From Candidatus Gastranaerophilales bacterium (lineage in GTDB: Bacteria > Cyanobacteriota > Vampirovibrionia > Gastranaerophilales > Gastranaerophilaceae): a DNA stretch of 64,000 nt. This document shows, in pieces, positions 26,747 to 37,171 of the stretch. Each line of letters begins with the position of its first letter. Within the stretch, counting starts at the first letter, position 1. The notes under the pieces were generated by a model. That model saw only the letters and a program-made list of their open reading frames with translations. It was not told where the DNA came from and made no database searches. The stretch spans positions 1-64,000 of the forward strand of contig CALUXX010000007.1 of the NCBI GenBank assembly GCA_944324845.1. Reading direction: 5' to 3'. Both the position numbers and the translations under genes were made by a program.

Positions 26747-26812
26747 TAGAATATCGTAGAATACTAATTTAATAGTAGTATATAGTAGACAGAAAAGAAG
26801 GAGATTAATCTC

Positions 26813-28021
26813 ATGGCACGTGAAAAGTATGAACGTACGAAACCGCACGTTAACGTAGGTACAATTGGCCACGTTGACCACGGTAAAACTACATTAACAG
26901 CAGCTATTACCGGTACATTAGCAGCAGCTGGTAAAGCAGATGCTAAGAAATTCGATGAAATCGATGCTGCTCCAGAAGAAAAAGCAAGAGGTATAACCAT
27001 CTCTACTGCTCACGTTGAATATGAAACAGACAAAAGACACTATGCACACGTTGACTGCCCAGGCCACGCAGACTATGTTAAAAACATGATTACTGGTGCA
27101 GCTCAAATGGATGGTGCTATCCTTGTAGTTGCAGCTACTGACGGTGCTATGCCTCAGACTCGTGAACACATCTTGCTTGCTCGTCAGGTAGGTGTTCCTA
27201 ACTTAGTTGTATTCTTGAACAAATGTGATATGGTTGACGATCCAGAATTATTAGAATTAGTTGAAATGGAAGTTAGAGAATTGCTTTCTTCATACGAATT
27301 CGATGGAGACAACATTCCATTTATTCACGGTTCAGCATTAAAGGCATTAGAAGCAGTTCAAGCTAATCCATCTATCCAACGTGGCGAAAACGAATGGACA
27401 GATAAAATTTGGGAATTAATGGATGCTTTAGATTCTTACTTCCCAGATCCTGTAAGAGATTTAGACAAGCCGTTCTTGATGCCAATCGAAGATATCTTCT
27501 CAATCACTGGTCGTGGTACAGTTGCTACAGGTCGTGTAGAACGTGGTATCGTTAAAGTTGGTGATGAAGTTGAATTAGTTGGTATTCATGAAACTAAGAA
27601 AACTACAGTTACTGGTGTTGAAATGTTCAGAAAATCACTTGATCAAGGTCAAGCTGGTGATAACATTGGTGCATTACTTCGTGGTATTGATAAAACTGAA
27701 ATTGAACGTGGTCAAGTTCTTGCTAAACCTGGTTCAATTCACCCACACACTAAATTCACAGCTAACGTTTACGTATTGACTAAAGAAGAAGGCGGACGTC
27801 ACACTCCATTCTTCCCTGGTTACAGACCTCAGTTCTACATCAGAACTACTGACGTAACTGGTTCTATCAAATTTGATGGTCAAATGGTAATGCCTGGTGA
27901 TAACGTAGTTATGGAAGTTGAACTTATCGCTCCTGTAGCTATCGAACAAGGTATGAGATTCGCTATCCGTGAAGGTGGTAGAACAGTTGGTGCTGGTGTT
28001 GTTGATACTATTATTGAATAA
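26813..28021 (+). CDS. tuf: Elongation factor Tu
   Basis: EF-Tu delivers aminoacyl-tRNA to the ribosome. The 402 residues include G1 GHVDHGKT, the switch I region (ARGITI), G3 DCPGHADY, G4 NKCD, and complete domains 2 and 3 ending GVVDTIIE. Wording such as [21 protein letters not shown] and [16 protein letters not shown] is close to cyanobacterial EF-Tu. The gene stands alone, with its own promoter and terminator, and not in an rpsL-rpsG-fusA-tuf operon. Codon use is visibly more biased than in the neighbours, as expected for high expression. Its Shine-Dalgarno is AAGGAG. Confidence 0.99.
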   Translation: MAREKYERTKPHVNVGTIGHVDHGKTTLTAAITGTLAAAGKADAKKFDEIDAAPEEKARGITISTAHVEYETDKRHYAHVDCPGHADYVKNMITGAAQMDGAILVVAATDGAMPQTREHILLARQVGVPNLVVFLNKCDMVDDPELLELVEMEVRELLSSYEFDGDNIPFIHGSALKALEAVQANPSIQRGENEWTDKIWELMDALDSYFPDPVRDLDKPFLMPIEDIFSITGRGTVATGRVERGIVKVGDEVELVGIHETKKTTVTGVEMFRKSLDQGQAGDNIGALLRGIDKTEIERGQVLAKPGSIHPHTKFTANVYVLTKEEGGRHTPFFPGYRPQFYIRTTDVTGSIKFDGQMVMPGDNVVMEVELIAPVAIEQGMRFAIREGGRTVGAGVVDTIIE

Positions 28022-28042
28022 TTCAACAATATAAAAACCATT

Positions 28043-28080
28043 AAAAAGACTTGATACAAATTGTATCAAGTCTTTTTTTT
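28043..28080 (+). terminator. Intrinsic terminator of tuf
   Basis: AAAAAGACTTGATACAA and TTGTATCAAGTCTTTTT form a perfect 17-bp stem followed by further T residues, 22 bp after the tuf stop. Confidence 0.93.
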
Positions 28081-28134
28081 TACTTCTATACTAAATCTTT
28101 TACCAATTACTTCCAAGAAAACTTTCTTTAGTCT

Positions 28135-28314
28135 TTATTCTTCCAATAGATTTTCCAAGATAGTAGCGTTAGTTTGAGCCTTGCGATTATGCATCATATA
28201 TTTGTTGATGCTGGATTTAATTGCGTCGTATTGGCTATCATTAAACGATTCTTCTTGATCCAACAATTTCATATATTCATATACTGATGATGTTTGATAA
28301 TTGCTGTTTGGCAT
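28135..28314 (-). CDS. Very small protein (59 aa), possible partner of the RHH regulator
   Basis: This short gene reads MPNSNYQTSSVYEYMKL... and ends TNATILENLLEE. The start has a good Shine-Dalgarno (AAGGTGG, 3 nt spacing after a GGAAG). Its C-terminal part (KYMMHNRKAQTNATILENLL) matches the end of the neighbouring ribbon-helix-helix protein (TYMYRNQ...VTNAEILDTLL), so the two are related over that segment, but it lacks the RHH beta-strand region. It follows that gene by 47 bp on the same strand. The role is unknown; it could be an antitoxin-like or co-regulator peptide. Confidence 0.6.
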   Translation of the reverse strand: MPNSNYQTSSVYEYMKLLDQEESFNDSQYDAIKSSINKYMMHNRKAQTNATILENLLEE

Positions 28315-28361
28315 AGTCCACCTTCTTCCTTTACTTTAATCTTTTCCCCAGAAATATATTC

Positions 28362-28550
28362 TTACCCTAACAGTGTATCAAGAATTTCAGCATTTGTCAC
28401 GGCTTTTTTACTATTTCTTAACTGATTTCTATACATATAGGTTCTTAATGCTTCTCTAATAAGTTCAGATCTTGTTCTATTTTCTGAATTTGCCACTGTG
28501 TCAATTTCATCTAGAAATTTCGCAGGCATTGAAATAAGTACTCTAGCCAT
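28362..28550 (-). CDS. Ribbon-helix-helix (CopG/MetJ-like) DNA-binding protein
   Basis: The 62-residue product fits the CopG/Arc-type ribbon-helix-helix fold: a beta strand (RVLISMPAKF), helix 1 (LDEIDTVANSEN), then RTRSELIREALRTYM as the second helix with the typical RSELIREA wording. Such proteins dimerise and bind operator DNA, and many are plasmid or toxin-antitoxin regulators. No toxin gene is next to it; the downstream 59-residue gene shares its C-terminal segment. A strong Shine-Dalgarno (AAAGGAG) is present. The pair may regulate its own promoter in the 210-bp gap before ychF. Confidence 0.8.
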   Translation of the reverse strand: MARVLISMPAKFLDEIDTVANSENRTRSELIREALRTYMYRNQLRNSKKAVTNAEILDTLLG

Positions 28551-28760
28551 TTTAACTCCTTTATTTTTTCCTTTGTAATCCCCTTACATTCATATAAAGT
28601 ATTTCGAAAAATAAAAATTGCTATTTTTTTATTCAACTTGTATATAATTGTAATATATCGTAATAATTAATAATACTTCACAATGATATTTATAACTATA
28701 TAAAGGAATTGGTTTGGGGTAAAATAGGATTATTGAGATAGTTAGAAGAAGGAAATATAA

Positions 28761-29858
28761 ATGTTAAGAACAGGAATAGTAGGACTTCCGAATGTAGGGA
28801 AATCGACTTTATTTAACGCATTAACAAATGCACGTAACGCACAGAGTGCAAATTATCCGTTTTGTACAATAGAGCCAAATATCGGAGTAGTAGATGTTCC
28901 GGATGAAAGATTACCGATTTTGGCAAAGTTATGTAAGACTGATGTAATAATACCAACAGCGATAGAGTTTGTTGATATTGCAGGTTTAGTAAAGGGCGCA
29001 AGTAAAGGCGAAGGTTTAGGAAACCAATTTTTGCAAAATATCAGAGAGGTTGATGCGATAATACAAGTTGTAAGATGTTTTGACGATGAAAATACAATTC
29101 ACGTATCAGGAAAAGTTGATCCTTTGAGTGATATAGAAACAATTAATACTGAATTAGCTCTTGCTGATATGGCATCAGTTGAAAAACGTCAAGCAAGAAT
29201 TGCTAAGGTTGTAAAATCAGGAGATAAAGATGCTGTATTAGAAGATAAAGTTCTTAAAAAGTTGATGGAACTATTATCTGATTGTTCATTTATTGATATT
29301 AAGAAACATTTTGACGAAGATGAATTACCTGTAGTTAAAATGTTGAATTTATTATCAACTAAACCCGTAATATATTGTGCAAATGTTTCAGAATTTGATT
29401 TAAAAGAAGGAAATGATTACACAAGAAAAGTTGGTGAATATGCTAAAGAACATGGCGCAGAAATGGTTATAATTACTGCAAAAATAGAAGAAGAACTTGC
29501 TGATTTGGGTAAAGAAGAAGCTCAAGAATACTTGCAAGAATTGGGAATCGAAGATAGTGGTATTAATAGAATGATAAAATCAGTTTATCATCTTCTTAAT
29601 TTAAGAACTTTTATAACCGCAGGTGAAAAAGAAGTTCGCGCTTGGACTATTACAGCAGGGACAAAAGCTCCGCAAGCTGCAGGTGTAATTCACACAGATT
29701 TTGAAAAAGGTTTTATTCGTGCTGAGATTACTCCATATAAGGATTTTGCTGAGCTCGGTTCTTATGCCGCTTGCAAAGATAAAGGTGTAACTCGTCTTGA
29801 AGGTAAAGACTATGTAATTCAAGATGGAGATTTGGTTCATTTTAGATTTGCTGTTTAA
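28761..29858 (+). CDS. ychF: Redox-regulated ATPase YchF (OLA1 family)
   Basis: YchF is a conserved Obg-related P-loop NTPase that binds ribosomes and prefers ATP. The 365-residue protein has the Walker A GLPNVGKST, switch region DIAGLVKGASKGEGLGNQFL, a central coiled region, and a C-terminal TGS-like domain (ending DGDLVHFRFAV). In place of the G4 NKxD motif it has CANVSE, the YchF hallmark that permits ATP binding. The Shine-Dalgarno is AAGGAA. It is a monocistronic gene ending in a strong terminator. Confidence 0.97.
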   Translation: MLRTGIVGLPNVGKSTLFNALTNARNAQSANYPFCTIEPNIGVVDVPDERLPILAKLCKTDVIIPTAIEFVDIAGLVKGASKGEGLGNQFLQNIREVDAIIQVVRCFDDENTIHVSGKVDPLSDIETINTELALADMASVEKRQARIAKVVKSGDKDAVLEDKVLKKLMELLSDCSFIDIKKHFDEDELPVVKMLNLLSTKPVIYCANVSEFDLKEGNDYTRKVGEYAKEHGAEMVIITAKIEEELADLGKEEAQEYLQELGIEDSGINRMIKSVYHLLNLRTFITAGEKEVRAWTITAGTKAPQAAGVIHTDFEKGFIRAEITPYKDFAELGSYAACKDKGVTRLEGKDYVIQDGDLVHFRFAV

Positions 29859-29892
29859 AAGGTTTAAGTTTCCAATTTTTAAGATTAAATAT

Positions 29893-29922
29893 AAAAAACT
29901 CCTGAATTTTCAGGAGTTTTTT
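29893..29922. terminator. Bidirectional intrinsic terminator
   Basis: AAAAAACTCCTGAA and TTCAGGAGTTTTTT form a perfect hairpin between converging ychF and the GH13-type gene. Confidence 0.9.
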
Positions 29923-29946
29923 ATTGAATATTATATAATTTGATTT

Positions 29947-32900
29947 TTATTTGCTTAAAAGAGCTAATTTCTTTCCATTTTCGTAATTTGGTTGTTTGTA
30001 GGAATTAACAACAAATTGGCTTGTAGGAGTAACTTTGCAGCTTCCTGTGAATGTAAGTGGAATTTCTTTTTCTGGAAGGTGGTATAAAATAAGAGTTGTA
30101 TCATTTAACTTGATAGGAACATCTTTTCCATCATACAATCTTGTTAAGTAGTATCCATCCTTATCATTAACTCTTGTATAATAAATGTCTGACGGATCAT
30201 TTGCGTTAACAAATTTCAAGCCTTGGCGCAATCCAGGAATACCAACAGTTTCACCTTGATCATTCAGGTATAATTTATCAATATAAGCATCTTGAGAATC
30301 ATATTCTTGGAATTTGTCACCTGTAATGCCTTTAGGGTTAAATATTGATATTGCCATACGACCATCAGTGCTTTGGCGCAATATTGATGCAATTTCAATA
30401 CCATCTTGAGTTTTATTTAGAGGCATAGTGTAAACAGCACCATTATTTAGAGCATTACATTCAGGTTTCTGACGAACTGCCATTACTTGATCAAATAGTT
30501 TTTTGTATTTACCAAGAAATTCTTTATATTTTGATGTTCCTGCAGTAACCCATTCTTCATGAGTTTTTTGTCTTCCATCTAAGAACATATTTTTAGTTTT
30601 GGAATCATAACCTGTAGTTCCGGCGTCATCACCATCAAATAATGTCGGGATACCAGGTAGAGCAACCAAGTATTTCATCATAGCTAATACTTTTGATAAT
30701 GCAGGTTTCATTACAGCTTCAAATACTTGATCTTCAAATTTGGCATCTACTTCTGGTGGTAATTGTAATCCGTATTGACCTTTTGCTTGTTTTAGTACAT
30801 AAGAAACTGCAACATCAATTGGTTTTGTTCCAAAACCTTCAGGATCAAATCGGTGTCCCATATATTTGCCGCCGGCAAGATCAGAAATTGATTTGCTGAT
30901 TGCTATAAATGCTTTATTAAAGGTTTCTTGATCTAATTTTTCGTTTGTTTTATATTCATTTAACTTGTTAATGAATGCAGGTCTTATTGCATCAGCCATT
31001 GCGATTGCTTTTGGCGAAACAGAAGAATAATCGTATTGTTGAACTTCTGCATCTGTTACGTTTTCAAGGAATTTATCATTTAATATTTTGTAAGCAATAC
31101 GCCTGTTATTTAAGTTGCCTTCATCATCATAAGTTAAATCACTATAGAATAAATTCATATCCAAAGCAGCGCAATGAAGTGCTCTTGGTTTATCGTGGTT
31201 TCCAATAAATGTATAAGCAAATTTTATTGAATCTAATCCGCCTGAACGGACTATTCCGCCACCTTGCGTTAATTGGTCAAATACCATTTTGCTTGCATAA
31301 TTTTTATCATCAAAAGATGTACCATCTTCAAAGTCAATAGCAAATGCTTTTGATATCGGTCTAAACCAATATGTATAATCTGCTAATGCAGTCATATTAG
31401 TTTCTCTCAAGAATTTAGCAAGAATATCTCTTTCTTTATTTGGAAATCTTGAATTCCATCCATGACCTTCATCATAAAGGTCTATATGGTTTGTAACTTC
31501 TGCAACCATATAAGCGTTAGGGTTTTTGTCCAAGACGCCTTTATTAAATTTCTTCCAGAAGTTAATTATTGTATTCCAAACAACATCGAAGCTTGCAATT
31601 CCGTTACGTAGAGCTTCTACATCTGCAATATCTTTTGTTGCGTCAATTCTCCAATCTAAACCTGATTGAGTTTTATCAATGATTAAGTCTGCAAGTTTGA
31701 AAGATTCTACGGTTGTATCTTTTAATGTTTTATCAATACTTTCTGCAAGTTCACCATCAATACTTGAATCTAATTTCTTAAGTCCTTTGCGTAAGTTATC
31801 TAACACAATAAGAGCTTCATCTTCCGGTGATGCGATGTTTGAAATTCCAAATGATTGAACTGAAACTTCTTTTAATGCTTTGTAATCGTATGATAATTCT
31901 CCGTTGTTTTTGTTAATTGCAACCGTAATGTTTGGTGCAAATGCTTTAATAACAGCATATTTAGTGATTTCAGGAAGTAATAATGGAAGTACATATTTAC
32001 CATATTCTGTAACTTCATCACCATCAAATAATTTTCTGTTTTCAGGCAGTTGTGCATCAACTGTATTTAATACTTTTTCTGCATATCCTGCTAAATCTTT
32101 AGATAGAATTTCTTCCATTTTGTTGTATGTATTTGCATATTCTAATGGAAGATTAGGATTTCCTTTTTTATAGATTTCGTATCTTGGAACACCAATTTCA
32201 TCTTCAGAATTTGCTCTTTTGGCAAGTAATGGTGCTCCTAAAACGGCTGTTAAGTTTTTGCCAAATTCGATAGTATCAAGAGGGGTGTTCATTACTCCTT
32301 CAAGAATTTGTTCTTTTTTATTGCCTTCAGATAATACACGTTTATTATTGTAAAATCCTTCTATAACATTAGCCACTTCTTCTTTTGACACTTCAAATTT
32401 TGTCATTTTAGGGAATATTTTGTTATTGGACATTTTTGTAATGTCTTCATAAACTTTAGAAGGGTTATTTGTGTCTATATTTTTTAAGTTTTGAGCAACA
32501 TATAATCTTAAAATGTCGTCAGTTTTTTGAGTCCAATATTGACCTGAAGATATTGCATAGTCTTGAACTTGGTAATTACCTCTAACAATTTTCTCCATTT
32601 CAATTTTTCTTTCGTCAGTAGGTAAATTCTTCAAATATTGGGCATCAGTGTTAGAATATACAAAGTTAAGTTTTGCAATATCTACGTTCGCATCCCAAGT
32701 GTCAAAACCGCCTTCAAATTTTCCATCAACTACATTAAATTCAGATTTTGATAATATTCTTGCAGCTAATGGACCTGAAAGATCTAATGTGTTTTCGCTA
32801 TTTCTTGCATTGTATTCATTTAAAAGTTTAATGTTTTTATTGTAAACTTCCGGTCTTATTTCGAAATAATATGGGAAGATTGAATCATTATGAGTATGTA

Positions 32901-34050
32901 AGTCATATACGTTCTCTGTACTCATTCTTGAATATGTTTTGATTAAAGATGTTGTATCTTTTCTTTCATCTTCAGAAACTAATCTGGTATCAAAGAATTG
33001 TATATATGTCGGTTTATTTTTATCATAATTATGGTTTTTAGAAATAGAAACTCGACCTGCTTCTTTTTGTGTGTATGTATAAGGAGAGTTTACTATTTTG
33101 TGTGAAATAAATCTTTTATTTTTTGCAAAAACACCATAAGATAAAGGTCCGTCTTTTAGTCCGTTTGCTCTGAACCAATGGTAATAAGGTGAATCCTCTC
33201 CCCATTTTTGCAGGTGGCTAAAGTGAGTACCCATTAGACCTTCATTAACAAATGCGCCGTCAGATACAAGGTTCAAACCGTGTGCAAACATTTTTCTTTG
33301 TAATGAAGCATAGTTATTTATATTACCAAGAGCTTGAGTGATTTGCATACAGTTCTCATTCCAGTAACCGTGTGCAGTAAAATCATTGTCTGTGAAAAAT
33401 GGTAAAGAAATTATTCTTCCGTAACTGTCATAATCACCATTATCAATGGCATGCTCTAATCCTGCAAGAGTACCGCCAAATTTGTTTGTAAGTGATTTAA
33501 TCCCTTTTTCCCCTCTTTTAGCAAGCTTTTCATCTTTTACAACAATATTTTGATCATTATATACATATCCAACATTTTGAGAATCTACAATAACAAGTTT
33601 CATGGACCCGCCGCGAGATACTCCTGATTTTGTTCCTGTTACGATATTATAAGGCGTTCCACCCTCATTGATAACATCACCGGCATCAACTTTTGTTGGA
33701 CCGTCACCTTTTCCGTCTTTTCTTTCAAATCGGAAATTGTATGCAAATGGTTGATTATCTTCAAAACCAAATGTACTTGCCATATCAATTCTCTTAGAAC
33801 CGTCATATGGAATTTCTATTTTCTCTTTGCCATCTATGGTAAGTGCTTTACCTGTGGTAAAGTAATTTCCATTGGCATCGGTATCAACTTTGTGGATTTC
33901 TACATATCCTCTGTAAACATCAGGATCATAAGGATATGCAAATTCTACTTCTTTAAATCCTTCGTTAGATTTTGTTACTGTGTAACCCTTAAACGCAACA
34001 TCATTATTGCTCTTTTTAACATCTTTTCTTAAATCAAAACTTACTTTCAC
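29947..34050 (-). CDS. Very large alpha-amylase-superfamily (GH13-like) protein
   Basis: The 1,367-residue protein has GH13 landmarks. These are a region I-like stretch (LVSDGAFVNEG, about 260) followed by SPYYHWF, region II WRIDATKD (candidate nucleophile near residue 800), region III MVAEVTN (candidate acid/base near 850), and region IV GNHDKPRALH (near 951). The gap of about 540 residues between regions I and II is far larger than usual, so a domain of about 400 residues is inserted. Region I lacks the usual NH pair. There is no signal peptide; F20-K-G22 is the Phe-x-Gly signature. The start is GTG with AAGGAG before it. It probably acts on glycogen or intracellular glucan; exact activity is unknown. 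Confidence 0.8.
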   Translation of the reverse strand: MKVSFDLRKDVKKSNNDVAFKGYTVTKSNEGFKEVEFAYPYDPDVYRGYVEIHKVDTDANGNYFTTGKALTIDGKEKIEIPYDGSKRIDMASTFGFEDNQPFAYNFRFERKDGKGDGPTKVDAGDVINEGGTPYNIVTGTKSGVSRGGSMKLVIVDSQNVGYVYNDQNIVVKDEKLAKRGEKGIKSLTNKFGGTLAGLEHAIDNGDYDSYGRIISLPFFTDNDFTAHGYWNENCMQITQALGNINNYASLQRKMFAHGLNLVSDGAFVNEGLMGTHFSHLQKWGEDSPYYHWFRANGLKDGPLSYGVFAKNKRFISHKIVNSPYTYTQKEAGRVSISKNHNYDKNKPTYIQFFDTRLVSEDERKDTTSLIKTYSRMSTENVYDLHTHNDSIFPYYFEIRPEVYNKNIKLLNEYNARNSENTLDLSGPLAARILSKSEFNVVDGKFEGGFDTWDANVDIAKLNFVYSNTDAQYLKNLPTDERKIEMEKIVRGNYQVQDYAISSGQYWTQKTDDILRLYVAQNLKNIDTNNPSKVYEDITKMSNNKIFPKMTKFEVSKEEVANVIEGFYNNKRVLSEGNKKEQILEGVMNTPLDTIEFGKNLTAVLGAPLLAKRANSEDEIGVPRYEIYKKGNPNLPLEYANTYNKMEEILSKDLAGYAEKVLNTVDAQLPENRKLFDGDEVTEYGKYVLPLLLPEITKYAVIKAFAPNITVAINKNNGELSYDYKALKEVSVQSFGISNIASPEDEALIVLDNLRKGLKKLDSSIDGELAESIDKTLKDTTVESFKLADLIIDKTQSGLDWRIDATKDIADVEALRNGIASFDVVWNTIINFWKKFNKGVLDKNPNAYMVAEVTNHIDLYDEGHGWNSRFPNKERDILAKFLRETNMTALADYTYWFRPISKAFAIDFEDGTSFDDKNYASKMVFDQLTQGGGIVRSGGLDSIKFAYTFIGNHDKPRALHCAALDMNLFYSDLTYDDEGNLNNRRIAYKILNDKFLENVTDAEVQQYDYSSVSPKAIAMADAIRPAFINKLNEYKTNEKLDQETFNKAFIAISKSISDLAGGKYMGHRFDPEGFGTKPIDVAVSYVLKQAKGQYGLQLPPEVDAKFEDQVFEAVMKPALSKVLAMMKYLVALPGIPTLFDGDDAGTTGYDSKTKNMFLDGRQKTHEEWVTAGTSKYKEFLGKYKKLFDQVMAVRQKPECNALNNGAVYTMPLNKTQDGIEIASILRQSTDGRMAISIFNPKGITGDKFQEYDSQDAYIDKLYLNDQGETVGIPGLRQGLKFVNANDPSDIYYTRVNDKDGYYLTRLYDGKDVPIKLNDTTLILYHLPEKEIPLTFTGSCKVTPTSQFVVNSYKQPNYENGKKLALLSK

Positions 34051-34211
34051 ACGACACTCCTTAGTGTCAATTATAACAACTCTGAAAGTTTTTTTTTGTT
34101 ATTAATTGCTCTTTTATTAAGAAAATTTTACAAATATTTTTGATAATTAGTAATAATATATTTTCTTAGCTATAATTATTACGGTATAAGAACATTTCAA
34201 GGAGATTATAA

Positions 34212-35480
<1,269 letters not shown>

Positions 35481-35500
35481 TTAGTTTTATAGATAACATT

Positions 35501-35533
35501 AAAGGATAGATTAGTTTATAATCTATCCTTTTT
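35501..35533 (+). terminator. Intrinsic terminator of ahcY
   Basis: AAAGGATAGATTA and TAATCTATCCTTT form a 13-bp stem with a short loop, followed by T residues, 20 bp after the stop codon; it could also serve the converging gene at 35560. Confidence 0.88.
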
Positions 35534-35559
35534 GTTTGAAAAATTTATAAAATATATTT

Positions 35560-36402
35560 TTAGAAATCAAAAATAAGTTCTTCTGTAGAATCAAGTATAT
35601 TAGGAGTATCTCCTTCAATTTTTTGTTTTTGTTCAGGATCAAGCATATGTTCAAGAGCATTAGGCTTGAATTGAGGAGTTGCGGTTTCATCAAGATTTTG
35701 AGAGCCTTTGACAGTAAATGTTCTTACTGATCTAGGGAAAAATCTCAAATTAACATTTTGACTAATACTAGGAGCTACAAACATTCTAAAGTATTGACGT
35801 ACTTTTTCAAGATGAGATGCAGCTTGAGCCTGATTTAGAGCAAGAAAGTATCCATTTGAATCAGAAACTGTCTTGCTAAATTTTCCGCTCCACATAACAG
35901 TAGAATTAACTGTATCAACAAGAACTGCTGTTGTTGTTAAATCGAACGGGTAAGTTATTTTAAAAGCACTAGAGATTTCTAAAACTTCCCACAAATTACG
36001 TCTTATTTCAGCTCTATCGGTTATTGCATAGCAAGAAATAATAATAACTGATTTTACGTTAAATTCTGTAGATAATTTTTTTAGTGTTCCATAATTTATT
36101 TTTTCAGTTTGTTCAAAAGTACTGAGCATGGCTTCTGTTTCATCTCTAAGAGCTTGATTATTGTCCAATTTTGCTCTAACAGCTGATAGTTTTACAACAT
36201 TGATATCTTTTGTTTTACCTAACTGATCAATAACGTAGTTAGCAGCAATTTCTGAAGGTTCAGGAAAACAGAAATAATTTTGACAAACTCCAAAAATTTC
36301 CGTAGGTATTACTAAAACATCAAACTGCACAGCCTTTGCGCTCGTAGTTGATAATACGAATATGGCAGCCATTAAAAGAAATTTAAAAAACACCTTTTTC
36401 AT
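35560..36402 (-). CDS. Exported protein of unknown function
   Basis: The 280-residue protein has a Sec signal peptide (MKKVFFKFLLMAAIFVLSTTSA, cleavage near AKA). The mature part opens with VQFDVLVIPTEIFG and two close cysteines (VCQNYFC), then a mixed alpha/beta pattern with a strongly hydrophobic strand (VKSVIIISCYAI) and AVLVDTVNSTVMWSG. The overall pattern recalls periplasmic CsgG/LpoB-like alpha-beta domains, but no lipobox is visible and I do not assign a family. The C-terminal 60 residues are polar. It appears leaderless, with TATAAT 6 nt before the ATG, and is divergent from the glycosyltransferase gene 46 bp away. Confidence 0.65.
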   Translation of the reverse strand: MKKVFFKFLLMAAIFVLSTTSAKAVQFDVLVIPTEIFGVCQNYFCFPEPSEIAANYVIDQLGKTKDINVVKLSAVRAKLDNNQALRDETEAMLSTFEQTEKINYGTLKKLSTEFNVKSVIIISCYAITDRAEIRRNLWEVLEISSAFKITYPFDLTTTAVLVDTVNSTVMWSGKFSKTVSDSNGYFLALNQAQAASHLEKVRQYFRMFVAPSISQNVNLRFFPRSVRTFTVKGSQNLDETATPQFKPNALEHMLDPEQKQKIEGDTPNILDSTEELIFDF

Positions 36403-36408
36403 AGGTAA

Positions 36409-36417
36409 ATTATAGCA
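36409..36417 (-). promoter_or_regulatory. Extended -10 promoter of the exported-protein gene (leaderless)
   Basis: Minus-strand TGCTATAAT is followed by TTACCT and the ATG at 36402. No Shine-Dalgarno fits between. The -35 region is weak, which is normal for an extended -10 promoter. Confidence 0.6.
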
Positions 36418-36432
36418 TAATTTTTTGCAATG

Positions 36433-36441
36433 TGGTATAAT
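36433..36441 (+). promoter_or_regulatory. Extended -10 promoter of the WecG-type gene (leaderless)
   Basis: TGGTATAAT is followed by ATTCGAT and the GTG at 36449, so the transcript would start at or within a base or two of the start codon. It is back-to-back with the minus-strand promoter at 36409-36417. Confidence 0.6.
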
Positions 36442-36448
36442 ATTCGAT

Positions 36449-37171
36449 GTGGAGAGAAAATTATTTAAAATATTAGGATTCGGAGTTGATTCTTTTAATA
36501 AAGAAGATGCTTTAGAATATATATTACAAAATCACGGTCAGGTGGTAACAATTAATCCTGAAATGATTATGAATGCTGAAAAATCCGGCGAGTTTGCTAA
36601 TGTGATAAATTCTGCAGAACTTGTTATTCCTGATAGTGTTGGTGTAGAATTGGGTTTAAAAATATTAGGACACAAGGTTCCAAGAATTCCTGGTGTTGAG
36701 TTTGGAAAGGAATTGTTAAGACGTTGTGCAAAGTTAAATAAATCAGTTGCTCTTGTTGGGGCTAAGCACGAAGTTATTGAGTTAGCCGTTAAAAATTTAA
36801 AAAATGAATTGCCTGATTTAAATATTGCATATTGGCATGACGGATATTTTTCGGATGATTCTATTATAAAAACTCAATTAGTAGAAGTTCAGCCTGATTT
36901 GGTGTTAGTTGCATTAGGAGCTCCTAAACAAGAGTTTTTTAATTTTGATTTAAAAAAACAGTTGCCTGAATCTGTTATGGTTGGTGTTGGTGGCAGTTTT
37001 GATGTTTGGGCAGGAGTTGTTGAACGGGCTCCTGAAATTTATCAAAAATTAGGTTTAGAGTGGTTATATAGAACCGTTATGCAACCACAAAGAATAAAGA
37101 GAATATTTCCAACATTACCGTTGTTTGTTATGAAAGTTTTTATAGAAAGGGTATTTGGTAATCATGCTTAA
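36449..37171 (+). CDS. WecG/TagA/CpsF-family glycosyltransferase
   Basis: Members of this family (GT26) add a sugar, often N-acetylmannosaminuronic acid or N-acetylmannosamine, to a lipid-linked intermediate in surface-polymer synthesis. The 240-residue protein shows family wording: TINPEMIMNAEKSGEF, IPDSVGVELG, RIPGVEF, LVALGAPKQEFF and GVGGSFDVWAGVVERAP, ending with the membrane-associating basic tail WLYRTVMQPQRIKRI. The GTG start at 36449 is inferred: no ATG precedes the conserved core, and TATAAT lies 7 nt before it. The last 8 bases overlap the next gene. Confidence 0.9.
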   Translation: MERKLFKILGFGVDSFNKEDALEYILQNHGQVVTINPEMIMNAEKSGEFANVINSAELVIPDSVGVELGLKILGHKVPRIPGVEFGKELLRRCAKLNKSVALVGAKHEVIELAVKNLKNELPDLNIAYWHDGYFSDDSIIKTQLVEVQPDLVLVALGAPKQEFFNFDLKKQLPESVMVGVGGSFDVWAGVVERAPEIYQKLGLEWLYRTVMQPQRIKRIFPTLPLFVMKVFIERVFGNHA

